NCBI GenBank assembly: GCA_029983495.1 | Contig: JASBZJ010000090.1 | Location: 1-8,208, forward strand | Direction: 5' to 3' | DNA from: Porphyromonas sp. | GTDB taxonomy: Bacteria; Bacteroidota; Bacteroidia; Bacteroidales; Porphyromonadaceae | DNA length: 8,208 nucleotides | In this document: piece by piece, positions 1 to 5,854 of the stretch | How positions within the stretch are numbered: the stretch's first letter is position 1 | Layout of the letters: each line of letters opens with the position of its first letter | Program-made: the position numbers and the translations under genes | The notes under the pieces: generated by a model | The model's database searches: none | Seen by the model: only the letters and a program-made list of their open reading frames with translations | Told to the model about the DNA's origin: nothing

Positions 1-44
1 ATATTGTCCGTGTCGGTAACACCATTCGTAAAATATGGGTATAA
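1..44 (+). CDS. C-terminal end of a converging gene, possibly a T9SS-secreted protein (partial)
   Basis: A plus-strand frame enters from the left edge and stops at TAA (42-44), giving the last 13 residues IVRVGNTIRKIWV. The two bases before the first full codon (AT) fit a preceding Tyr, Asn, His or Asp codon. The pattern, alternating hydrophobic residues with a Gly-Asn turn and then basic-hydrophobic alternation to the end, resembles the last strand pair of the type A C-terminal sorting domain (typically GxYxVRV..G...KK[IV]xV). That domain directs Bacteroidota proteins through the type IX secretion system to the surface. Only 13 residues are visible, so the passenger protein and its function are unknown. 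A competing plus frame to position 93 is also open at the window edge; I prefer this one on its motif. The gene would converge on queG. Confidence 0.45.
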   Translation, partial: IVRVGNTIRKIWV

Positions 45-122
45 AGTCTATACGAATGCCCCTTGGGATAAAAGTAATATCGCATTTCATTGATAATTAT
101 GCACCAATATAAAAGTTAAGCG

Positions 123-163
123 AAAAAATCCCCCAGAGCCTCAAAAAATGAAGCTCTGGGGGA
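123..163 (-). terminator. Intrinsic terminator downstream of queG
   Basis: On the minus strand an 11-bp perfect GC-rich stem is formed by TCCCCCAGAGC (163-153) and GCTCTGGGGGA (139-129). It is followed directly by six T residues (128-123). The inner bases can extend the stem by about three more pairs, one a G-U wobble, leaving a T-rich loop. This is a textbook rho-independent terminator for the leftward operon, about 115 bases past the queG stop. The plus strand has no T tract after the hairpin, so it probably does not end the converging gene with equal efficiency. Confidence 0.92.
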
Positions 164-169
164 AGAAGA

Positions 170-219
170 GGGGCATATACTTTCTCGAAATTCCAACAAA
201 TTTACTCTACTATAGCCCC
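170..219 (-). other. Structured segment in the queG 3' untranslated region
   Basis: GGGGC-A-TATA (170-179) is complementary to TATAGCCCC (211-219), giving nine pairs with one bulged A. Inside it, AAATT (188-192) pairs with AATTT (199-203) around a 6-base loop. Both lie between the queG stop codon and the terminator, so in the transcript they would form a two-tier hairpin. No known riboswitch or small RNA family is recognised. The fold may simply protect the 3' end. The G/C runs could also pair alternatively with the terminator arm. Confidence 0.3.
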
Positions 220-278
220 CAAGGTGAAGAGGCCGAACGCCTACTTCTTATTGTTCAAAAGATCTCAAATAAACAGAG

Positions 279-1232
279 TTACTCATCGTCGAACTCAGTT
301 AACGCTTCCAAGTTACGCTGAATTCCTTCGTAACCTGCTCGTAAAATTGCTGAGCCTCTGAATAGTTTTTCAAACATTTCGGGAGAAAGCCTTTCCCAAT
401 CCTCTCGAGGCATATTCCTTAACCACTCAGGTAACAGAAAAGCATCCTCGTGATGGGGGGTATTACGCTGGTTATGTGGGCAAACCGTTTGGCAAATATC
501 ACAACCAAAAAGGCATTTATCCATAGTTTTTTTTACCGCATCGGTTATTTCCCCCTTGTGTTCAATTGTTTGGTACGATAAACATTGCGTAGCAAGGAAA
601 GTGCCATCCATTTGTATTGCTTTGGCTGGACACATTTCAATACAACGCGAACATTTTCCGCAAGGCGATCCAAAAGTTGCCTCATCGGGTGGTAATTCAA
701 GAGTTGTAACAATTTCACTAAGAAAGCAAAACGACCCATACCCTGGTACAATAATGAGTCCATTCCGCCCCTGTTTACCAATACCAGCCTTCTGAGCCCA
801 ATATCGTTCCATTAAGGGAGCAGAATCGACAAAAGGACGAGCCTTAAAGGGCTGTAGATTAAGAGCCCTAATCTTTTCAAGCAACTGAAACAACTTATCT
901 TTTAGTATACGATGATAATCTTTTCCGTAAGCATAAAAAGCTACTTGAGGCACGGAACTATTTTGTTTAACAGGGGGATAATAATTAAAAGCTAAAACAA
1001 TTATACATTTGGCTCCTTCTAGTAATTTACTAGGGTTAAAGCGTACATCTTCGTTACGTAACAAGTAGCTCATATCGCCTACTCCCCCAGTCATCAGCTG
1101 TTTATTAAACTTATTTCGGATAGTTACAGGAACAGGTTCAGCAGAACTTACTCCACATGCAACAAAGCCGAGGCGAAATGCTTCGGCTTTGATAAAGTTC
1201 TTCAAGAAAGCTGGTGTAATAGGCTGAGGCAT
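279..1232 (-). CDS. queG: Epoxyqueuosine reductase QueG
   Basis: QueG is a cytoplasmic cobalamin- and iron-sulfur-dependent enzyme that reduces epoxyqueuosine to queuosine at the wobble position (34) of tRNAs with GUN anticodons, the last step of the queuosine pathway. The N-terminal half has the family block FVDSAPLMERYWAQKAG (134-150); Asp136 aligns with the catalytic acid as I recall the family. A two-cluster ferredoxin module follows: Cys191, 194, 197, 201, then Cys217, then Cys240, 244, 247 and 251, ending in CPHN. The ending FRGSAILRAG...RN is also typical. At 317 residues it is the short form without C-terminal HEAT repeats. I chose ATG at 1232; a GTG lies one codon upstream (1235). 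ATGATGTGATG spans the start, and the first two ATGs are out of frame and hit TGA at once. It begins 13 bases after the SPOR gene stop, so it is co-transcribed and last in the operon. The usual GW.GK after the AG motif reads GKQGR here. Confidence 0.93.
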   Translation of the reverse strand: MPQPITPAFLKNFIKAEAFRLGFVACGVSSAEPVPVTIRNKFNKQLMTGGVGDMSYLLRNEDVRFNPSKLLEGAKCIIVLAFNYYPPVKQNSSVPQVAFYAYGKDYHRILKDKLFQLLEKIRALNLQPFKARPFVDSAPLMERYWAQKAGIGKQGRNGLIIVPGYGSFCFLSEIVTTLELPPDEATFGSPCGKCSRCIEMCPAKAIQMDGTFLATQCLSYQTIEHKGEITDAVKKTMDKCLFGCDICQTVCPHNQRNTPHHEDAFLLPEWLRNMPREDWERLSPEMFEKLFRGSAILRAGYEGIQRNLEALTEFDDE

Positions 1233-1245
1233 CACATCATAAAAA

Positions 1246-2259
1246 CTACTCAGAGGGTTGCTGATGTAATACCCAAGCCGAAGAATGTTCGCTAAAGTTG
1301 CTCCTTAATTCGCGAGCCTTTTGTTCTGCCTCGTCCTTCGCCTCTGTAGCATATGCATATGCTAAGTAACGCTCCTTATAACGAAGGTATTTAATATTTT
1401 CTCCAAGTGGGTTTTGTTTAGGCAAGCTTGCAATATACCGTTCTACCGCTTGCTTTGTACGGAAACTCGCAACCACCACAAAGTACTCAACGTTATGCTC
1501 AATCTCGACTTGTGGTACCACTGTATTTTCGTTGGGGCTTACGGAGACATTACTTGAGGGAGTATCGTATCCTTCAGGAGCTTTATTGGATACTTCGGCA
1601 AAAGGTCCTACCTGTGTAAAACCTGCTGTATAAGGCTTGTTTAACGAATTCGTTGACGGAACCGACACAGCAAGCACAATAGCTAAAACACCTGCAGCGA
1701 TACCCGAAGCAAGCCCCTTATGAATACGAAAATGAAAGTACCGATTTTTTGGTAAAGGCTTAACAATGTTGGAAAATGGAATAACCTTTGCTTGGGGATG
1801 TGGTATAGGTTCGTATATAGCACTATAATCAACCTTAAGCCCAGGTAATGGACATGCCAGCAAACCATAAAAGTTACCCGATCCTAAACTAGGTAAGTTT
1901 ATACTAGGGGTAAACAGTATTTTTCCATCGTTCTGCGTGGAAAATTCGCCTAAGGCTCCCATCTGAACACGCCCCACGGAGTACAAAACATCCTTAAGTT
2001 GCTCGACTTCCTTATCGACCATTATTCGAGCTCGGCGTAAACTCATTCCATAACTATACGAAAATGTAGCATCGAGTAAACCATCACGTTCGGTAATTTC
2101 TGGTCTAAAGTAGAAGCGGTCTCGACCTGGGTAGCAAACACGTTCGCTTTCGTTATAGAAAGGTGGCACCGACTCTTTAATTATTGCTCCAAACGAGGGT
2201 ATAATTACACAATCGTGTATGGCAATGAGGTTCTGTAAGTATGCGATGAGGCGTTGCAT
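1246..2259 (-). CDS. SPOR-domain membrane protein with HU-CCDC81-like N-terminus
   Basis: A 337-residue protein in three parts. Residues 1-135 (MQRLIAYLQN, HDCVIIPSFGAII, FRPEITERDGLLDATFSY, GALGEF) match the paired HU-CCDC81 bacterial modules of Bacteroidota SPOR proteins, with a putative cytoplasmic, perhaps DNA- or protein-binding, role. A linker leads to one membrane segment at about 183-201 (LASGIAAGVLAIVLAVSV), preceded by basic residues (KNRYFHFRIHK) that place the N-terminus in the cytoplasm. A low-complexity Ser/Asn/Pro linker (about 205-255) leads to a C-terminal SPOR domain (about 256-333, EYFVVVASFRTKQAVERYI...). SPOR domains bind peptidoglycan glycan strands stripped of stem peptides, typically at the division site. 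It starts at ATG 26 bases after the mdh stop with no clear Shine-Dalgarno, and is the middle gene of mdh-SPOR-queG. The architecture is well supported. A specific role (division, envelope, nucleoid tethering) is inference. Confidence 0.88.
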   Translation of the reverse strand: MQRLIAYLQNLIAIHDCVIIPSFGAIIKESVPPFYNESERVCYPGRDRFYFRPEITERDGLLDATFSYSYGMSLRRARIMVDKEVEQLKDVLYSVGRVQMGALGEFSTQNDGKILFTPSINLPSLGSGNFYGLLACPLPGLKVDYSAIYEPIPHPQAKVIPFSNIVKPLPKNRYFHFRIHKGLASGIAAGVLAIVLAVSVPSTNSLNKPYTAGFTQVGPFAEVSNKAPEGYDTPSSNVSVSPNENTVVPQVEIEHNVEYFVVVASFRTKQAVERYIASLPKQNPLGENIKYLRYKERYLAYAYATEAKDEAEQKARELRSNFSEHSSAWVLHQQPSE

Positions 2260-2285
2260 AGAAGCAATAATATCTATCTAAGGCT

Positions 2286-3284
2286 TTATAAGTTTGGGTT
2301 TAATTCTTTCCACGATTCAACGGGGGGAATAATACCCATACCAATAATTTGGTCGCGCATAGTCTTAAGGTGTTCGTAGCTCTTATCTAATTCAGCCATT
2401 TCTTCAGTAGTCCCCTTAACATCGGTGGTATGAACGCCTTCCTTATCTAAGTGCGTTTCGTAAGCCATCATTACGTTGTTATACTTATCGTTATTGATAT
2501 AACAACCAACTGGCTTAGTAAAAGGTTCAGCCCCCATAGCAGCTGCAATCATTTCGATCGAAACATATGCAGGGCTTTGGAAGCTACTACGACCACGTAA
2601 CTTTATAATATTTGCTCCTCCTTTTACAACCCGTTGGCGAAGGTTATTCCATTCTTCAACCGAAAGTTTAGGCGAACCAATAAGCTCGCACAAAGGCGTG
2701 CCATCAACTTTTGCGGTTGAAGCAAAAACAGCCATCTGTTCACCATGACCGCCATAAGTGCGACAACCTGTAACTTGGCTCTGTTCAACACAAAAATGCT
2801 TTGCTAATTCACTTTGCAAACGAGTAGTGTCAAGAGCTGCAAGGGTAGTAACTTGCGAAGGTTTCAAGCCTGAATGAATAAGGGTAACCAAGCCCGTAAC
2901 ATCAGCAGGGTTAAATATTATAACAACGTGCTTAACATCGGGGCAGTACTTTTTGATGTTATCACCAAGCTCAGCAGCAATTTTAGCATTACCTTGCAAT
3001 AAATCCTCGCGAGTCATACCATCCTTACGAGGAGCACCACCACTCGAAACAATATATTTTGCCCCATGAAGAGCGGTTTCGATGTTACTTGTAAAAGTAA
3101 GGTTGAGTCCGTCAAAGGCACAGTGGCGAATTTCTTCAGCAACGCCTTCCAACCCTTGCTCAAAGGGGTCGTATAAACATAAATTAGGCGTAAGACGCAT
3201 CATAGCAGCTGTTTGAGCCATATTCGAACCTATCATACCAGCTGCTCCTATTATCACAAGTTTGTCGTTAGTTTTATAATCCAT
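2286..3284 (-). CDS. mdh: Malate dehydrogenase (NAD-dependent)
   Basis: Cytoplasmic LDH/MDH-family enzyme that interconverts malate and oxaloacetate with NAD(H), in the TCA cycle or the reductive branch to fumarate and succinate common in anaerobic Bacteroidota. Over 332 residues it has the dinucleotide loop GAAGMIG (13-19); Asp39 (YDP) ending the second strand, which favours NAD over NADP; the mobile loop GAPRKDGMTREDL (83-95) with substrate arginines Arg86 and Arg92; NPAD (125-128); LDTTR (151-155) with the Asp152 partner and Arg155; and the catalytic His180 in GGHGE. Arg at position 86, where lactate dehydrogenases carry Gln, supports malate over lactate. It is about 20 residues longer than typical 312-residue MDHs, partly from the C-terminal tail. 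ATG at 3284 has a well placed AAAGGAA upstream. It heads the mdh-SPOR-queG operon after a roughly 260-base gap. Confidence 0.93.
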   Translation of the reverse strand: MDYKTNDKLVIIGAAGMIGSNMAQTAAMMRLTPNLCLYDPFEQGLEGVAEEIRHCAFDGLNLTFTSNIETALHGAKYIVSSGGAPRKDGMTREDLLQGNAKIAAELGDNIKKYCPDVKHVVIIFNPADVTGLVTLIHSGLKPSQVTTLAALDTTRLQSELAKHFCVEQSQVTGCRTYGGHGEQMAVFASTAKVDGTPLCELIGSPKLSVEEWNNLRQRVVKGGANIIKLRGRSSFQSPAYVSIEMIAAAMGAEPFTKPVGCYINNDKYNNVMMAYETHLDKEGVHTTDVKGTTEEMAELDKSYEHLKTMRDQIIGMGIIPPVESWKELNPNL

Positions 3285-3290
3285 AAATAA

Positions 3291-3297
3291 TTCCTTT
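3291..3297 (-). promoter_or_regulatory. Ribosome binding site of mdh
   Basis: On the minus strand AAAGGAA (3297-3291) sits 6 bases before the mdh ATG, with an AT-rich spacer (TTATTT). It is the clearest Shine-Dalgarno-like site in the window. The SPOR and queG starts lack one, as is common in Bacteroidota. It supports the chosen mdh start and fits a highly translated metabolic gene. Confidence 0.6.
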
Positions 3298-3389
3298 CTA
3301 CAAAGTAAACTGCCTCCTTATCCAATGTACATGGATTGTGCAAAGTAATAAGGCTACAGCAAACATAATCCTTTTACAATATCTCTACA

Positions 3390-3421
3390 CAACAGTATTA
3401 CATGCAAAGAGCCATAGCAAA
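3390..3421 (-). promoter_or_regulatory. Candidate Bacteroidota-type promoter for mdh-SPOR-queG
   Basis: On the minus strand TTTG (3421-3418) is followed after 20 bases by TACTGTTG (3397-3390). This matches the Bacteroidota housekeeping promoter (TTTG near -33, TAnnTTTG near -7) at all but one conserved position, with acceptable spacing. Transcription would start near 3383, giving a leader of about 100 bases before mdh. The motif is short and degenerate, so this is a prediction. Its place in the only sizeable gap upstream of the operon adds weight. Confidence 0.4.
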
Positions 3422-3544
3422 GGTACTAAAAATCATTCTGCCTTGCTAGGCTTTATGCTGTTACAGCGAACGTTGCTATCGATAAAATGAAAAACTAAAA
3501 ATACGAGCAATGCAATGCCTAACACCGAGCCGTTCTGAGTTCTT

Positions 3545-5854
3545 TTAGAACGGATACCCAATAGCAATATGGTAACCAATGGCATCCTTAAACCTAGGTA
3601 TGTTATAATATCCTTGACGCGATGAATGGTAAGGCAAGTGTAACCCGAAGCCCACATCAAAACGAATAACAAAGAACTCTAAATCGTAACGGATCCCCAC
3701 TCCTGTACCCAAAGCTATTTGATCGAAAAACTCTTTTGCTGAGCTAAGTTCCATTAATGAACCTTTAGGGCGATACTCATCAGGGCGTATAAGCCATACA
3801 TTACCCGCATCCAAAAACATTGCTCCATATAATTTGCCAAAAAGTTGCATTCTCCATTCGGCGTTGGCTTCGAGTTTAAATTCACCTACTTGGTCAATAA
3901 AAGCATAACGGCTGTCGCGGGGTATATACCCACCTGGGCCCACACTTCGAACAGTAAAGGCTCGTATGCTATTTGCTCCACCTACATAAAACTGCTCGCT
4001 ATAGGGGGCAATAGTCATATTACCATAACTATAAATAGCTCCTGTTGCAAAGCGAAGAGCCACAGCTTGGTTACGATTTATAGTATAGGTGTAATGCAAA
4101 TCGGCAGTAGCTTTTACAAACTGCGCAAAAGGTACCCCAAAAAACTTTTTGGTTTTATTATATGGTTCCTTAATGGAATAAAGTCCATTTATAAGATTAC
4201 CAGCTTCCGAAAACGAGTACTCCATCCAAACATGATGCTTACCCCTATTGTCGAAAGTGTTATCGTAAGTATAGGTATACCCCAATTGTGGAATAAATTG
4301 GCTACGAAGGCTGAGTCCTAAAACGGGGTTTTCCTCAACAATGTTTTTGAAATTTTCGGTTCCCTTATCGAGCAGGTTAAACTGTAAACTTATGGGAGTA
4401 ACCTCATGACGGTGTTGATCACTTACAATAAAGGTATATATCATCGAGGCTCCTACCGAAAACATCCTATAATACTTTGCTCGGTTTAGCAACGAGGCTC
4501 GCAGGTTTATATCAGTAGTAGTTGGAAATGGTAAAGCAGTGGCATCAACATAAGGAAGAAATATCGAGGGCGCTGAAAGATTTACATCGGCACCTAAAAG
4601 GTAGCTATTTAACAAACTTGATTTACCAAAGGCATTTTTACCAGTTTGCCATTCGTAACTTCCGTACACACCAGCCGAAAGTGTTTCTCCTCCTCGGAAG
4701 GCATTTCTTCGACTTAAAGCCAACCTTGCACCTGGTCCTATGTAGTTATTGCTTTTTACTTTAAAATTTCCTTCGAAAGTAGTATCCCAAGGGCGGTCGA
4801 GGGTGCTGTTAATATATAAATCAAGTAACTGCGAAAGCGAATCCACAGGGCGGAACTGAAAGTCGGTATACGCAAAAGCTCCTAAGCGCGATAAGGATAT
4901 GCGCATAATCCTTTCCCGTTCCTGAGTATAATAATCGCCTGGTTTTAGGCTTATACGCCTAGCTAAAACACTCGAACGAACAGCAGGATGCTTTCCATCG
5001 TAACGAATTCGTACACCATTAACGCTTATACTGTCGTTTTTTTTACGATAGGCGTTACCATCAACCGTAAAAACCACATTCCTTATCTTCCAAGGTTTTA
5101 ATGCATATTGTGGAATACCTTCTTTTATTTTCGTCCGAACCTGTACTTTATAATCCTGCTGAACGGTATCAGCCTCGTAGTATATATAATCGGGCTTGAA
5201 GTAATAGAAGCCATTATTACGAAGAATGTCGCTTATATTGAACCTATCTTTAATAAGATATTCAAGCATAAACTGTTTACCCTTTTTCATTTCCGAAATT
5301 TCTTCATGAACTAAGGTTGTAGTATCAGTCATGGCAATAGGTTTTAAGTATGTAATACTATCAAGGGCAAAGGGTTTATCCATATCAATAGTATAATGAA
5401 CCCTAGCTTCTTTAGGATTATTTGCCATAGTTTCAATACTATCAGTTACAAGGGCTCTAAAGTAACCATGCTCCTTAAGAATGTTTGTTGCTATAGTAGC
5501 GCGCAACGATGGGTTTACTGTAGAAATAAACTTTGGTTCTGTGGCGAACATATCGTAAATTTTCTTACCCAAACGTGTGCTATCATTTACATAACGGTTA
5601 TACACGTATAGACCAATAGGAGGCCATAAGCGGTAACGTGCACTTCCAAAAAGTGAATTATTTGGAGGTTCGTTAATAACCTTTTCGGCAGACGAAAGTG
5701 CACGCTGGCCTTGGTTGCTCTTGTCGTTGTTATATATTTTGGTTTTAGCGATACCAATATACAACTGTTCGCCATCGGGTATACTTTTCGTTGTGGAACA
5801 AGCTACAACTAGTAAGGCCACTATAAAGGCCGAAAAAAGTGCGGTTAGTCTCAT
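3545..5854 (-). CDS. tamL: Lipidated TamA/BamA-family outer-membrane assembly protein (TamL type)
   Basis: A 769-residue Omp85-superfamily protein. The N-terminus is a lipoprotein signal peptide (MRLTALFSAFIVALLVVAC) with the lipidated Cys at 19. The mature start CSTTKSIPDGEQLY is typical of the Bacteroidota lipoprotein TamA variant, called TamL in Flavobacterium work as I recall. No acidic surface-export signal follows the Cys, consistent with a periplasmic N-terminus. POTRA-like modules span roughly 105-160, 161-250 and 255-352. The rest is a 16-stranded-type barrel (Bac_surface_Ag) with GGANSIRAF (625-633), the variant of the lid-loop VRGF motif that keeps the arginine (Arg631), then GPGG (639-642). 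It ends in aromatic YPF, like a beta-signal. Its ATG overlaps the tamB stop (ATGA), so the two are translationally coupled and probably form a complex inserting or folding outer-membrane proteins or moving lipid. True BamA is unlikely: it is normally not a lipoprotein and does not sit next to tamB. Confidence 0.9.
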   Translation of the reverse strand: MRLTALFSAFIVALLVVACSTTKSIPDGEQLYIGIAKTKIYNNDKSNQGQRALSSAEKVINEPPNNSLFGSARYRLWPPIGLYVYNRYVNDSTRLGKKIYDMFATEPKFISTVNPSLRATIATNILKEHGYFRALVTDSIETMANNPKEARVHYTIDMDKPFALDSITYLKPIAMTDTTTLVHEEISEMKKGKQFMLEYLIKDRFNISDILRNNGFYYFKPDYIYYEADTVQQDYKVQVRTKIKEGIPQYALKPWKIRNVVFTVDGNAYRKKNDSISVNGVRIRYDGKHPAVRSSVLARRISLKPGDYYTQERERIMRISLSRLGAFAYTDFQFRPVDSLSQLLDLYINSTLDRPWDTTFEGNFKVKSNNYIGPGARLALSRRNAFRGGETLSAGVYGSYEWQTGKNAFGKSSLLNSYLLGADVNLSAPSIFLPYVDATALPFPTTTDINLRASLLNRAKYYRMFSVGASMIYTFIVSDQHRHEVTPISLQFNLLDKGTENFKNIVEENPVLGLSLRSQFIPQLGYTYTYDNTFDNRGKHHVWMEYSFSEAGNLINGLYSIKEPYNKTKKFFGVPFAQFVKATADLHYTYTINRNQAVALRFATGAIYSYGNMTIAPYSEQFYVGGANSIRAFTVRSVGPGGYIPRDSRYAFIDQVGEFKLEANAEWRMQLFGKLYGAMFLDAGNVWLIRPDEYRPKGSLMELSSAKEFFDQIALGTGVGIRYDLEFFVIRFDVGFGLHLPYHSSRQGYYNIPRFKDAIGYHIAIGYPF

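Noticed and set aside
1..90. Minus-strand ATG frame from 90 running off the left edge
   Set aside because: Begins past a strong terminator with no promoter or ribosome binding site. Its composition (several Cys, His, Trp in 30 residues) is unlike the neighbours, and it is antisense to the likely plus-strand gene end.
1..93. Plus-strand frame open from the window edge to TGA at 91-93 (ends KSNIAFH)
   Set aside because: Open for 30 codons but with no recognisable motif. The shorter frame ending at 44 has a motif-like tail, and its antisense frame is also open here, so chance openness is likely.
1232..1240. ATGATG start just before queG
   Set aside because: These two codons are out of frame and run directly into TGA; the in-frame ATG at 1232 fits the family N-terminus.
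3301..3348. Repeated CAAAGTAA (3301-3308 and 3341-3348) as promoter -7 boxes
   Set aside because: On the minus strand each reads TTACTTTG, missing the conserved A, and neither has a TTTG at suitable distance. The pair at 3390-3421 fits better.
3440..3451. Short stem GCCT/AGGC followed by a few T residues downstream of tamL
   Set aside because: Only four base pairs, with the T run several bases away; too weak to call a terminator.
3530..3553. Inverted repeat CCGTTCT/AGAACGG over the tamL stop codon as a terminator
   Set aside because: The 7-bp stem with a 10-base loop has no T tract directly after it and overlaps the stop codon, so it does not qualify as an intrinsic terminator. Read-through from tamL toward mdh remains possible.
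3845..4321. 158-codon plus-strand open frame
   Set aside because: Lies wholly antisense inside the tamL barrel region, whose protein sequence is well conserved in character. No start context or domain is seen, so it is a shadow of the real gene.
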